A DNA stretch of 64,000 bases from DATACQ01 sp036555515 (GTDB taxonomy: Bacteria; Desulfobacterota; Binatia; UBA9968). The stretch is taken from NCBI GenBank assembly GCA_036555515.1, contig DATBLC010000221.1:1-64000 (forward strand), in the 5' to 3' direction. Each line of letters begins with the position of its first letter. The stretch's first letter is position 1. Shown piece after piece: positions 7,716 through 16,610 of this stretch. A model generated the notes under the pieces. That model saw only the letters and a program-made list of their open reading frames with translations. It searched no databases and was not told the DNA's origin. The translations under genes were made by a program, and so were the position numbers.

Positions 7716-9536
7716 ATGTTCCCCTTGTCGGAAAAGTGGCGCAAACTGCGCCAGTCATTCACTCATACGCCGCAAGCCGTGCGCTTCGTTTGGCGCACCA
7801 ATCCCTGGGCGACGGTGGGCTTGGGTTTGTTAACCCTCGGCGGCGCGCTCTTGCCGGCGACTCAAGCCTGGGTAGGAAAGCTTATTGTCGACGGCGTCGT
7901 TGCTTCGGTGCAGGGCGGGCAAGATGCCGAGCAAGTCAAAAACGTTTTCTTTTATTTGATCCTGGAGCTCGCCCTATTCCTGCTCAGCACGGCGTTCAAT
8001 CACGGACGCCGGCTGATTCAACAATTGATCCAACTCCAGCTTGCCAACCGCATCCGCGCCGAGATCATCCGCAAAGCGCTGACCTTGGAACTGGCCTATT
8101 TTGAGGATCCCGATTTTTACGACCGGCTGCAAAATGCGCGGCGCGAGGGCGGCTACAAACCGGTGGAACTGATTAACGACACATTCCTGATCGTGCAAAA
8201 CATGATTACCTTGATCTCCTTCGCTCTGCTGATGCTGCGGTTCAGCCCGTGGCTGGTGGTGATTCTTTTGGCGACGAGCATTCCCGCGTTTATCGCCGAA
8301 ACCCGCTATTCCGAACGCGGCTTTCGCCTGCTCATGCGGCGAGCCCCGGAGACGCGACAGGTCAACTATCTCTCCCGTCTGCTGACCGAAGACACCGCGG
8401 TCAAAGAGATTAAACTTTTCAATCTCGGCGGCGCTTTGCTCAGGCGTTACACGACTTTGTTCGACAAGTTTTTTCACGAAGACAAGGCGCTCGCCCTACG
8501 CAGGGCGACGGCCGGGTTCAGCCTCGGACTCATCGCGACTCTTGGCTTTTACGGCTCCTATGCCTGGATCGTCTGGCATACCGTGCAGGGCAAAATCTCA
8601 CTGGGCGATATGACCCTCTACCTGGCGATTTTCCGCCAGGGGCAATCGACGTTTCAATCGATTCTTTCAGCCGTCGGCAATATTTACGAGAACAATTTGT
8701 TCATGGCGAACTTTTTTGATTTTCTGGCCCTCGAACCGAGGCTCAAAATCGCCGGCCAACAGCGAAAGCTGGCGATCCCGCTACGTGGCGGCATCGAGTT
8801 CCGCGGCGTCGGCTTTCGCTACCCCGGCAGCGACGAATGGGCGTTGCGTGGCGTCGATCTCACGATCAGACCGGGGGAAAAGATCGCCCTGGTGGGGCAC
8901 AACGGCGCCGGCAAAACGACGCTTATCAAGCTCTTGAGCCGGCTTTACGATCCCAGTGAAGGCAGCGTTCTGATCGACGGCATCGATATCCGCGACCTGG
9001 AACCCCTCGAACTGCAGCAAAGGATCGGGGTGATCTTTCAAGACTTCGTGCGCTATCACTTGCCGGTCAGAGAAAACATCGGATTTGGTCAGATCGACGC
9101 GATGGACGACCCGGAACGCATTGCCGCGGCGGCGCGCAAAAGCGGCGCTGACGCGGTGATCGCAGACCTCCCGGCCGGTTACGAGACGATGCTCGGACGT
9201 TGGTTCCGCGAGGGCCATGAACTCTCCCTCGGCCAGTGGCAGAAAATCGCGCTAGCGCGCGCCTTCATGCGCGAGGCGGACATACTGGTGCTAGATGAAC
9301 CTACGGCCTCCGTCGATGCGCAAACCGAATATGAAATCTTCCAGCACTTCAAAGCACTCACCGACGGCAAAATGGCAATTCTAATTTCCCATCGATTCTC
9401 GACGGTGCGAATGGCCGATCGCATCGCAGTCCTCCAGGAAGGCCGCATCACCGAGCTCGGCACCCATGAAGAACTGCTACGCCGCGAAGGCACCTATGCC
9501 CAGCTCTTCAGCATGCAAGCGGAAGGATATAAATAA
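7716..9536 (+). CDS. ABC exporter-type half transporter (membrane plus ATPase)
   Basis: A 606-residue fusion of a six-helix ABC exporter membrane domain (about residues 20-320) and a nucleotide-binding domain (about 360-600). Walker A is GHNGAGKTT, the Q-loop region is IFQDF, Walker B is ILVLDEPTASVD and the H-loop is ISHRFSTV. The signature reads LSLGQWQK rather than LSGGQ, a variant also seen in lantibiotic-type exporters. It acts as a homo- or heterodimer in the inner membrane to move a lipid, peptide or drug-like compound outward; the cargo is unknown. Repeat arrays on both sides suggest it is monocistronic. The RBS upstream of the ATG is weak. Confidence 0.9.
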   Translation: MFPLSEKWRKLRQSFTHTPQAVRFVWRTNPWATVGLGLLTLGGALLPATQAWVGKLIVDGVVASVQGGQDAEQVKNVFFYLILELALFLLSTAFNHGRRLIQQLIQLQLANRIRAEIIRKALTLELAYFEDPDFYDRLQNARREGGYKPVELINDTFLIVQNMITLISFALLMLRFSPWLVVILLATSIPAFIAETRYSERGFRLLMRRAPETRQVNYLSRLLTEDTAVKEIKLFNLGGALLRRYTTLFDKFFHEDKALALRRATAGFSLGLIATLGFYGSYAWIVWHTVQGKISLGDMTLYLAIFRQGQSTFQSILSAVGNIYENNLFMANFFDFLALEPRLKIAGQQRKLAIPLRGGIEFRGVGFRYPGSDEWALRGVDLTIRPGEKIALVGHNGAGKTTLIKLLSRLYDPSEGSVLIDGIDIRDLEPLELQQRIGVIFQDFVRYHLPVRENIGFGQIDAMDDPERIAAAARKSGADAVIADLPAGYETMLGRWFREGHELSLGQWQKIALARAFMREADILVLDEPTASVDAQTEYEIFQHFKALTDGKMAILISHRFSTVRMADRIAVLQEGRITELGTHEELLRREGTYAQLFSMQAEGYK

Positions 9537-9550
9537 TCGTTCGCTTCGCG

Positions 9551-9640
9551 AACGTTCCAGTCGTTCCAGGCGTTCCAATGGTTTCAATCGTTCCAATGTT
9601 TTTAATCGTTCCAGATGTTCCAGATGTTTTCGGAGGTTCA
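9551..9640. repeat. Family C tandem repeat
   Basis: The longest array in the window: about nine imperfect copies of a 9-11 base unit (TTCCAGTCG, TTCCAGGCG, TTCCAATGG, TTTCAATCG, TTCCAGATG). It follows the stop of the ABC gene and separates it from the convergent DUF3500 gene. Confidence 0.65.
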
Positions 9641-9684
9641 GAAGGTTGCATGGACAAACTGTCCGGTTCCAACGGTCGGAACTC

Positions 9685-10863
9685 TTACTTTAAGCGATGC
9701 GCGATTTCATAATGCTGGCGCAACAGATCCTTGCCGTAGTCGTTGCCGTTGGGCGTGCGCAATATGACGTGAATATGATCTTTATACGGTTTGGTGTGCT
9801 CGCGGAAAGCAATGCCCCGTTGGTGGTCGAACTCGACGATGATCACGGGGCTCTGAACGCGATAATAAAAGGTGCTGTGGTCGTCCATGCCGCCCATCCA
9901 GCAAAAATAAGTGTCTTTTAAATGCCGCTTCACTTCCGCCATTTTTACCTGGGCGTGGTCGGGGCGGGTGCGGCCCACGTGGTACTCGACGAGACTGACC
10001 AGCTGTTCGTGCTGCGCGTTCGACAGTTCGTCGTAAGGGATGCCGGTGTAGTGAAGCTCCAGATTGTCGCGGAAGGCCGTGGTAAAATCCTCGCCCGAGG
10101 TTTCGGCGGCGATAATCGCCTTGACTCGCTGCGTATCGGAGAGCGCTCGTATCAGCGCCAGTCCTTTATCCTCATCGGCTTTAAAAACCCGCGTGCCCGA
10201 ATACTTGCCGCTTTTCGCATGCACCGGCTCCGCCCCCAGGAAGCTTGGCGTGACGACGACCTGGTCGCCCAGGACAAAATAGTTGATGATCAAATGATGC
10301 CCGTCCCACTGCCAGCCCCAGGGCGCGCTGGCGGAGGGCTCTCCCATGATGCTCAGCCAGTAAAGATCTTCGCCGTACTCATCGAGCCTGCCAGTCATCT
10401 CCATGACCGTTTCGTTCAAGTGCATGATGTCGAGGGCCTCCTCAAATCCCCACTTGCTCAAGCTCTCGCGCAAGAGCGCGAACGCGCAATCGCGCTGCGC
10501 GTCGCTCATCTCAAAGAGCGGTGTCCCATGACGCATGAGGGTTGGATGAATGTTGCTCCATTTGCGCCATTCGACCGTATCCACCGGAAACAAAGTCTTC
10601 GCCCGCTGGCCCGGCGTAAGCGAGCCTAGAAAATCTTGAGCGGCTTCCCGGATCGACTGGGTCGAAACACCGGTTTTTTGGATCGGGTATAGGCCGGGGA
10701 TCACAGTTCCATCGAACGTAATGCCTTTGAACGGCTCGGCCGCCGCGGCCAACGAGTTCTGCACGTAATTCGGCGGACCGCCGCGCGTGAACAGCGGCCG
10801 GTTGGGGCCCCTCGCAGCTGATGTTTCGGATATAGCCCGGGTACGCGGATCGCTGGCGGGCAT
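9685..10863 (-). CDS. DUF3500-family protein
   Basis: A 392-residue protein. The central segment APWGWQWDGHHLIINYFVLG is the hallmark of DUF3500 proteins, which often lie beside catabolic or secreted proteins and have no established biochemical role. Other recognisable parts are a SLTPGQRAKTLFP region near residue 90 and a C-terminal YYRVQSPVIIVEFDHQ strand pair followed by HIHVILRTPNGNDYG. The N-terminus has no clear signal peptide (PASDPRTRAISE). AAAAAGGAG precedes the ATG at a good distance. It is transcribed toward the ABC gene with repeats between. Confidence 0.8.
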   Translation of the reverse strand: MPASDPRTRAISETSAARGPNRPLFTRGGPPNYVQNSLAAAAEPFKGITFDGTVIPGLYPIQKTGVSTQSIREAAQDFLGSLTPGQRAKTLFPVDTVEWRKWSNIHPTLMRHGTPLFEMSDAQRDCAFALLRESLSKWGFEEALDIMHLNETVMEMTGRLDEYGEDLYWLSIMGEPSASAPWGWQWDGHHLIINYFVLGDQVVVTPSFLGAEPVHAKSGKYSGTRVFKADEDKGLALIRALSDTQRVKAIIAAETSGEDFTTAFRDNLELHYTGIPYDELSNAQHEQLVSLVEYHVGRTRPDHAQVKMAEVKRHLKDTYFCWMGGMDDHSTFYYRVQSPVIIVEFDHQRGIAFREHTKPYKDHIHVILRTPNGNDYGKDLLRQHYEIAHRLK

Positions 10864-10914
10864 AGGTAACTCCTTTTTGTGTCGGTTACAGCGTTTCTGG
10901 TGTCGGGTTCAACA

Positions 10915-11054
10915 AGACTAGCGGGTTTCTGAAAAAAGGTTCTCGTGCTTCGAGGGCCTCAGCACGAACGGAAATTCTCCAATGATTTCAGCCCTCCTCC
11001 GTTCGTCCTGAGCTTTGTCGAAGGATGAATGCCATTCTTCAGCAGCCTGCTAGA
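10915..11054. repeat. Family A MITE-like repeat, copy 3
   Basis: The termini GACTAGCGGGTTTCTGAA (10915) and TTCAGCAGCCTGCTAGACC (right end) are inverted relative to each other. Inside are CGTGCTTCGAGGGCCTCAGC and GTTCGTCCTGAGCTTTGTCG, the same palindromic blocks as other family A members. It occupies the gap between the DUF3500 gene and the following binding protein. Confidence 0.65.
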
Positions 11055-11083
11055 CCCTAAACTCAAAACTGTATTAGCGCCTT

Positions 11084-12067
11084 TCACTGGCTCTTTGACT
11101 CGAATTCCTTGCGCACTTCCGCCGCCCAGCGCAGCTCGAAAAAGTTGTCCGCGGCGAGAGGCTTGTCGAGTTTCATAGGAATTCGTAGCTCGTATTCAAG
11201 AATGTTTTTGATTCCCTCCGCCGACGGCGTTCCAGGGATACCCTGGGGAAATGCGAGCACATAACTTCGAATCGCTTCAGCTAACATCGGTTTGGTGATG
11301 TTTTTAATGCGCAGCCGCCGCATGGCGATGTCGGCAGCGTCGTCAGGCCGCTCGCGGACGAATAACAGCGACCTGATCATCGCTCTGACCCATCTTTTGA
11401 CCTGCGGCGAATTTTCCGAGAGCTTTTGTTGTGTCGTGACATATCCTTGAAAGGGCAGAGGGAACATATCGCCCAGATAAGCGAGCTTGCGTAACCCTTC
11501 CCGCTCCGCCGCGATAGTCGCAGCCGGGTCAAGCACAGCGGCGGCCACCGACCCGCTCTTGAGGCCCAAAATTTTGTCGCCGATGCTCGTTCCCACCGAA
11601 ATCTTGGTCACATCTTTGGCCGAAAGCCCGGCGCGCTCGACGAACAATGTCGTAAAGCGGTCTTCGCTGTCGCCAATCAGCGCAACCGCAATCTTTTTCC
11701 CTTTGAGGTCGGAGGCCTGGGTAATGCTAGGGTGGACGACCAAAAACCATGTGGGTTTTTCAGTTTGATATAAGATAGCTTTCAACGGCGCGCCCCTGAC
11801 CGCCGCCCTGAGCCCGCTGCCGCCGGCGCCGCTATAATCGACGTCGCCGCTCACCAAGGCCGCAATCCCGGCGGGACCGCCGATGACGATGGTTTCGTTG
11901 TCGAGCCCTTCGTCCCGGAAAAACTTGCGCTCCTCGGCGCTGAACACCGTGAGATAATTCAGATTCAATCCGGGAACGGCGGTGCGAATTTTTTCCGCGC
12001 GGGCGGTTGACGCAATTAGACCCGCCAAGAGAAGAACCACAAGAAAGTTACGCCGCGTGGCAATCAT
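11084..12067 (-). CDS. NMT1-type ABC substrate-binding protein
   Basis: About 327 residues. The start is set at the ATG at 12067 because GGGAGGTCCG precedes it and translation from there gives a compact signal peptide (MIATRRNF, core LVVLLLAGLIA, cleavage after STARA). An upstream ATG at 12178 would add 37 poorly hydrophobic residues. The mature part has VSGDVDYSGAGGSGLRA, a ligand-pocket loop of this family, and LKGKKIAVALIGDSEDR. The nearest catabolic neighbour is the amidohydrolase at 13094-14113, with the bactofilin gene in between on the opposite strand. Confidence 0.88.
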   Translation of the reverse strand: MIATRRNFLVVLLLAGLIASTARAEKIRTAVPGLNLNYLTVFSAEERKFFRDEGLDNETIVIGGPAGIAALVSGDVDYSGAGGSGLRAAVRGAPLKAILYQTEKPTWFLVVHPSITQASDLKGKKIAVALIGDSEDRFTTLFVERAGLSAKDVTKISVGTSIGDKILGLKSGSVAAAVLDPAATIAAEREGLRKLAYLGDMFPLPFQGYVTTQQKLSENSPQVKRWVRAMIRSLLFVRERPDDAADIAMRRLRIKNITKPMLAEAIRSYVLAFPQGIPGTPSAEGIKNILEYELRIPMKLDKPLAADNFFELRWAAEVRKEFESKSQ

Positions 12068-12500
12068 CGGACCTCCCATTTTTGCAAAACGACAACCGGC
12101 GGGATGAGACACGGAAACGCGGCAAATGACCGCATCGCGGATTCCGCGACAGCAATTGTTAGAACGACGCTTCAACAAATTAGGTCAGGGGTCTCCGCCC
12201 TGTCAAGGCCAATGCCGGGCCAAAGGGTGCGGGAATTTTTTACCTACGCTGAGTAACTTCTCCACTGCCGCGCTCAGTCGGTCTTTCTCGAGGGCGTCAG
12301 GACTCAGCTCTTTTGAGTTTTGTTCAACTTGGCTAAGCCAACGAAAAATCGGAAGATCTCCCCCCTGCGGGGAGAACGCAAGCAAAACGCTAAATTTCGG
12401 CATGGCTTTTGCGCTTTTCTGTTACTTTGAACATTGAACCTTGAACTTGAACTTCGTTCAATGCGCCTATACAACAAAGTTTCTATCAGGAGGAGATCTA
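12068..12500. other. Intergenic stretch between divergent genes
   Basis: This gap separates a minus-strand binding protein from the plus-strand bactofilin gene and must hold both promoters. A minus-strand frame at 12203-12403 (66 codons) was judged too weak to call. A short TTGAACATTGAACC tract lies at 12424-12460. No confident promoter boxes or terminators were identified. Confidence 0.4.
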
Positions 12501-13016
12501 ATGAGCATCTGGAAGGACTTGACCAATCCGACCTCATTCGCCGGGCAGTATGATACGGAAGTCGAATTCTCGGCGCCGGCCGAAATTCCTCCTCAGCCCA
12601 ACGGCCCTATGGTAGCGACAATTAAAAAGGAATCGGTGATCGGTCCGGGCCTCGTGATCGATGGAAAAATCGATGGTGACGGTGATCTCCGCATTGGCGG
12701 CTGCGTCAACGGAGATGTGCGCGTGAAAGGCAGTCTTACCCTCGACCCCGGAGCGCGCATTGTCGGCGCGATCAGTGCGGACGAAGTAATCCTCGGCGGA
12801 CAAGTCGAAGGAAACATCAGCGCTTCAGGGCACGTGAAGCTGTTGGAGACAGGGCAACTCTTAGGGGACGTTAAAGCCAAATTCCTCACTGCGGCCCTAG
12901 GTTCGTGCCTGCGCGGCAAAGTCGAATTCGGTTGGAACGAGCCGGAAGCAAAAGAACGGCACAAATCCGCTGACACCAACGGCACGCAACCCGCGGCAAA
13001 TACCAATCCGCAATAG
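12501..13016 (+). CDS. Bactofilin (polymer-forming cytoskeletal protein)
   Basis: A 171-residue protein with a central bactofilin domain at about residues 40-135. It is a right-handed beta helix built of short repeating strands such as VIDGKIDGDGDLRIGG, GDVRVKGSLTLDPGA and EVILGGQVEGNISASG. Flexible Pro/Ala-rich tails flank it, as is usual. Bactofilins polymerise without nucleotides and scaffold cell-shape or envelope enzymes at the inner membrane. The start at 12501 follows CAGGAGGAGATCTA; an upstream in-frame ATG at 12441 falls in repeat sequence. No cell-wall hydrolase partner is adjacent. Confidence 0.9.
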   Translation: MSIWKDLTNPTSFAGQYDTEVEFSAPAEIPPQPNGPMVATIKKESVIGPGLVIDGKIDGDGDLRIGGCVNGDVRVKGSLTLDPGARIVGAISADEVILGGQVEGNISASGHVKLLETGQLLGDVKAKFLTAALGSCLRGKVEFGWNEPEAKERHKSADTNGTQPAANTNPQ

Positions 13017-13093
13017 GACGTGCTTCGGGGTGGGCGATATTTTTACGGCTTGATCACTAACTTATCAGACGCCTCTCGCCGATATTTCGAATC

Positions 13094-14113
13094 TCATGCA
13101 TCGGCGAGCTGGTAAAACCGCGCCACGTTGTCGTGCATCATTTTCTTCTTGGTGTCTTCCGACAGGTCCTTGCGCTCGCGAACGATCTTCACCGTGTGCG
13201 GCCAGTCGCCATCCCAGTGCGGATAATCGGACGAATAGAGCAGCGTGTTTTCCAATCGCCAGGGCACGCAGTCGGGGATCGTTTTCTCGCCGCACTCGAC
13301 GCCGAAGTAGATCTGCCCGCTGGTCACGTATTCACTGGGCAACTTTGTCAGATAAGGAGCTTCGTCCGCGCCGCGCTTTTCCACTTCTTCGTCGAGACGG
13401 TCCATCATGTAGGGCACCCAGCCGATGCCCGATTCGAGATAAGCGATGCTTAATTTGGGAAAACGCTCGAAGACGCCGCCGATGATAGTCGCGATCATCG
13501 CCATCATCTGTTCGGCGGGATGATCTATGGTGTGGGCGGAAAGAAATTTTCTGAAGCGAAGAGCGCCGAGGGAGTCCGCCGAAGTTCCCGTGTGAAAGCC
13601 GATCCCCACGCCGAGCCGCTCGGCGGCGGCGTAAATCGGATCGTATAAAGCGTCGCCAAAATCCGGCATTTGCGGCATATAGGTCGGTAATACGCCGGCC
13701 AGCGCGCCGCGTTCGGTCACGGCGCGAGTTAACTCGTCCGCCGCCGCCTTGGGATCTTGCGGCGCCAATAGCGCGACAAATTTGAGCCGCGCCGGGTCCT
13801 TCTTGCAGAAATGGTAGAGCCAGTCGTTGTACGCCCTGGTTATGGCTGTCGCGAACTCCCTTTCATGCAAGGCGGAAACGTGCAATCCCGCCGTCGGGTA
13901 GAGAACCATCACGTCGATGCCATCCTGCTCCATGGCCGCCAGTTGATCTTCAGGGCCCTCCGGTTTTGCGCCGAGTTTGCCGCGTAGATCGCGATCCCAC
14001 TCGTCATTGGGAAATAAATTGCGGCGCTGCCAGCGTGGTTCCAAAAATTCGCGGATGCCGGCAATGGACTCGCGCACATGTCCGTCGGCATCGATCACTT
14101 TGTAGGTTCCCAT
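13094..14113 (-). CDS. PF04909-type amidohydrolase
   Basis: A 339-residue TIM-barrel hydrolase. It opens VIDADGHVRES (metal motif D-x-D-x-H), carries VGIGFHTGTS with a probable His ligand near residue 165 and ends with LLYSSDYPHWDGDWP, containing the catalytic Asp near residue 285. GAGGAGGAAATC precedes the ATG. It converges on the bactofilin gene. It shares the subfamily signature with 4750-5886 but is about 40 residues shorter. Substrate unknown. Confidence 0.9.
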   Translation of the reverse strand: MGTYKVIDADGHVRESIAGIREFLEPRWQRRNLFPNDEWDRDLRGKLGAKPEGPEDQLAAMEQDGIDVMVLYPTAGLHVSALHEREFATAITRAYNDWLYHFCKKDPARLKFVALLAPQDPKAAADELTRAVTERGALAGVLPTYMPQMPDFGDALYDPIYAAAERLGVGIGFHTGTSADSLGALRFRKFLSAHTIDHPAEQMMAMIATIIGGVFERFPKLSIAYLESGIGWVPYMMDRLDEEVEKRGADEAPYLTKLPSEYVTSGQIYFGVECGEKTIPDCVPWRLENTLLYSSDYPHWDGDWPHTVKIVRERKDLSEDTKKKMMHDNVARFYQLADA

Positions 14114-14201
14114 GATTTCCTCCTCTTGCTTCTTACTACGGAGTTCACAAGTGAGTAGGCATTAGGCGATCGAGGCACAAACCGTGGCACCGGCAAGCCC
14201 A

Positions 14202-14246
14202 GTTCAAAACGTTTGGAACGACTGAAACTTTTGGAACGATTTGAAC
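14202..14246. repeat. Family C repeat
   Basis: Units GTTCAAAACG, TTTGGAACG, TTTTGGAACG and ATTTGAAC alternate orientation over 45 bases upstream of the amidohydrolase gene. They share the gap 14114-14572 with the array at 14405. Confidence 0.5.
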
Positions 14247-14404
14247 TCCTCATTCTCCAGATTGCACCCATAACACCGTCCAAAAGGGCCTGTCAATGCA
14301 AGCGACAGAGGGAATAACAACTCACATTTCCGGATCATTCACGCACGGAAAGGCATGGCAGAGTTTATGCCGAGGAATAAGCCTCGAACGGCCTATCAAA
14401 GAGA

Positions 14405-14440
14405 GTTCAAAACGATTGGAACTTTGGAACGAATGGAACG
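14405..14440. repeat. Family C repeat
   Basis: GTTCAAAACGATTGGAAC, TTTGGAACG and AATGGAACGG units lie about 130 bases before the next gene start. Apart from the two C arrays, nothing is recognised in the gap 14114-14572. Confidence 0.5.
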
Positions 14441-14572
14441 GCTGCGAATAATCTTCTAAGCTGCTGCTCCTTGACGTCCGATAGGGTTGTCACGTAGTTT
14501 TGAAAGTGAGCATTCAGCGACGAGGACTTGAGAATTCGAAGGTTGCTCTACGTTAACGAGGAGGAGCGAACC

Positions 14573-15448
14573 ATGGATTTCAAAACGATTGCGCTGCTGC
14601 ATCCAGGAAACATGGGCGTCACGATCGGCGCTGCGGCCGCCACCAGCGGCGCCCGCGTGATCTGGGCATCAGACCAGCGTGGTGAGGCGACCCGGAAGCG
14701 CGCCAATCAAGCAGGGTTAGTCGATGTCGGGAGTTTAGACGACGCGCTGCGCCAAAGCGATATGGTTCTTTCAGTCTGCCCGCCCCATGCCGCCGTTGAC
14801 GTCGCAGAAAGCGTGGCCGAGCGGAAATTCAACGGCCTATACGTCGACGCCAACGCGGTTTCGCGCGCCACCGCCGAGCGAATCGGCGAGATTGTTAGCC
14901 GGGCCGGCGCGAGTTTCGTCGACGGCGGTATTATCGGTTCGCCGGTGAAACAAGCTGGAACCACCCGGCTCTATCTCTCAGGGGCGCGCGCGCGAGAAGT
15001 TGCCCAGGTATTTTCCAAGAGCATGCTCGATGCCCGGGCAATCGGCACAAAGTCTGGCGCCGCGTCGGCTCTTAAGGTCGCCTATGCGGCGTGGACAAAA
15101 GGCACGGATGCGATGCTGCTGGCAATCAGAACGTACGCCGCCCATGAAGGCGTGGACGATGCGTTGCTCGAGGAATGGCGGATTTCGCAGCCACAGCTCG
15201 AGAAACGCTGCGACCGGGCCGCCGCTGTGGCGACACCGAAGGCGTGGCGCTACGTCGGTGAAATGGAAGAGATCGCCGAGGCATTTGAAAAAGCCGGCCT
15301 GCCGGGGGGCTTTCATAAGGCGGCGGCAGAACTATGTGAACGGCTCGAATCCTTTAAAGACCGCACCGATCCGGCCCCGACCATCGCGGAAGTCATCGAA
15401 ACACTGCGCGGTTCCACAGCAAGCCGGTTGAAAGCAGCGCGGCGCTAA
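14573..15448 (+). CDS. NAD(P)-dependent oxidoreductase, 6-phosphogluconate dehydrogenase-like (DUF1932)
   Basis: About 291 residues. The N-terminal Rossmann fold has the dinucleotide motif LLHPGNMGVTIG (G-N-M-G form) at residues 8-19, followed by SDMVLSVCPPHAA and an SFVDGGIIGSPV segment typical of beta-hydroxyacid dehydrogenase relatives. The all-alpha C-terminal domain from about residue 170 contains SALKVAYAAWTKG, placing the conserved Lys of this superfamily near residue 165-170. The DUF1932 type is often found with aromatic or hydroxy-acid catabolism. The start at 14573 is chosen for GAGGAGGAGCG just upstream. It converges on the racemase-like gene. Confidence 0.85.
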   Translation: MDFKTIALLHPGNMGVTIGAAAATSGARVIWASDQRGEATRKRANQAGLVDVGSLDDALRQSDMVLSVCPPHAAVDVAESVAERKFNGLYVDANAVSRATAERIGEIVSRAGASFVDGGIIGSPVKQAGTTRLYLSGARAREVAQVFSKSMLDARAIGTKSGAASALKVAYAAWTKGTDAMLLAIRTYAAHEGVDDALLEEWRISQPQLEKRCDRAAAVATPKAWRYVGEMEEIAEAFEKAGLPGGFHKAAAELCERLESFKDRTDPAPTIAEVIETLRGSTASRLKAARR

Positions 15449-15453
15449 AAAAT

Positions 15454-15500
15454 AGTTCCAAACGTTCCAGCCGTTCCAATCGTTCCAATCATTCGGAACG
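15454..15500. repeat. Family C repeat
   Basis: Four forward units (TTCCAAACG, TTCCAGCCG, TTCCAATCG, TTCCAATCA) and one reverse unit (TTCGGAACG) lie between two convergent genes, with modest hairpin potential. Confidence 0.55.
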
Positions 15501-15577
15501 AACCAAATTTACCAACGCGTACGTCAGCGTCGTTCAGGCTGACTGAAACGAAGATCTAACGCGGTACAGTGCTTCAA

Positions 15578-16312
15578 TTAGATAGAAACCGCGGGCTGGG
15601 GCCAGGCGAAAAGAAGTTTGCCGTAACCCGCGATCGATAAGCGCAATCCCAGTTTCGACAGCACGTTCCAAATCATCGCCGTATTGCTCGTGACCACCGG
15701 CACCTTCAGGCTGTCTTCCAGCTTCTGGATTATCGGCAAGGGATCGAGGGTGGCGCCTTGAAAATAAATCGCTTCGGCGGATGGGTTGCGATGAAAGCCG
15801 TCTTCTATTTTGCGTAATAGCTCGTCGGATTTAATTTCGACGCCGGCGCCAGGCTTGCGGTCTTTGTCGAAGGTGGGGCCGAAAAACACCGCAATTCCTT
15901 CGCTCTCCAGATGCTTAGCGATAACCGCATTCATATCGGCGGCGAACGGTGTCACAAGCATCAAACGTTTGCACGACAGGGCGCGCAGCGCGGCGACAAC
16001 CGAAGAAACGGCGCTGGAAACCGGAATACCGACAGCTGCAGCGACTTTGGCCTCCAGCCCGGGATTGAAAAGAGTGACAAAGCCGCCGGTAACAAGAAGT
16101 CCCTGCACTTTGTTTCTCTGGACGAAGTCGACCGCGCGCGCGATGATCTCGTCGGTCTTCCCGGCCAGGTTCTGATAAGAGTCGCGCAGCAATCCCAATC
16201 CTTCGTTCGTCAGAGTTACTTCCCGCGGCAGCATTTGCCTGAGGCTATCAAAGTGGGGCCGGTCCGCGGTCGCCGGGGACAGGATACCGATATGTGTAGT
16301 CTGCGTTGTAAT
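15578..16312 (-). CDS. Asp/Glu racemase-superfamily protein (arylmalonate decarboxylase/maleate isomerase-like)
   Basis: From the first ATG (16234) the protein has 218 residues, but the family's first beta strand, HIGILSPATADRPHFDSL, is encoded in frame upstream. A TAG closes that frame at about 16321, and no ATG, GTG or TTG lies between. ATT at 16312, with GAGGCAGT before it, is the best start candidate, giving about 244 residues. Downstream LLVTGGFVTLF and YGKLLF match the arylmalonate decarboxylase/maleate isomerase fold. The positions of both catalytic Cys residues appear occupied by other residues (VTGGF and IYFQGATLD), so a classical racemase or decarboxylase mechanism is doubtful. Confidence 0.72.
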   Translation of the reverse strand: MTTQTTHIGILSPATADRPHFDSLRQMLPREVTLTNEGLGLLRDSYQNLAGKTDEIIARAVDFVQRNKVQGLLVTGGFVTLFNPGLEAKVAAAVGIPVSSAVSSVVAALRALSCKRLMLVTPFAADMNAVIAKHLESEGIAVFFGPTFDKDRKPGAGVEIKSDELLRKIEDGFHRNPSAEAIYFQGATLDPLPIIQKLEDSLKVPVVTSNTAMIWNVLSKLGLRLSIAGYGKLLFAWPQPAVSI

Positions 16313-16320
16313 ACTGCCTC

Positions 16321-16352
16321 GCTAGTTGCGCGTGGCGCGACGCGCCACTAGC
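16321..16352. repeat. GC-rich hairpin
   Basis: GCTAGTTGCGCGTGGCG and its near-complement ACGCGCCACTAGC form an almost perfect 32-base fold-back immediately upstream of the proposed ATT start. It could be a transcription block or a repeat insertion that removed the original start region. Confidence 0.5.
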
Positions 16353-16356
16353 GCAA

Positions 16357-16398
16357 GTTCCAGACGTTCCAATCGTTCAAAACGTTCCAGTCGTTCAG
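16357..16398. repeat. Family C repeat
   Basis: Four units (TTCCAGACG, TTCCAATCG, TTCAAAACG, TTCCAGTCG) follow the hairpin at 16321. The remainder of the gap to 16610 has no recognisable feature. Confidence 0.55.
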
Positions 16399-16610
16399 AT
16401 CAAATCAAAGCGCTCGGATGGCTTGACCAATTAAACTGGTTCAACCGATTCGCGCTACATTACCTGCGACCTTCGTCGTTCTAATCGGCTCCGAGCGCTA
16501 CGCGGTTCGAACCACGTTCTTTGCGGTTAAATCATCCGAAACGGGACGGCTATAACCGCCTCGTTTTTTACGCTCTTTGTAGTTAAATTGTTCTGTCGAG
16601 CCGGTGAAGA

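Noticed and set aside
9551..9640. Family C arrays as CRISPR
   Set aside because: Units are about 10 bases with no unique spacers, no leader and no cas genes.
12203..12403. Minus-strand 66-codon frame upstream of the bactofilin gene
   Set aside because: No RBS, no recognisable family and it lies between divergent genes where promoters are expected; composition alone is not enough.
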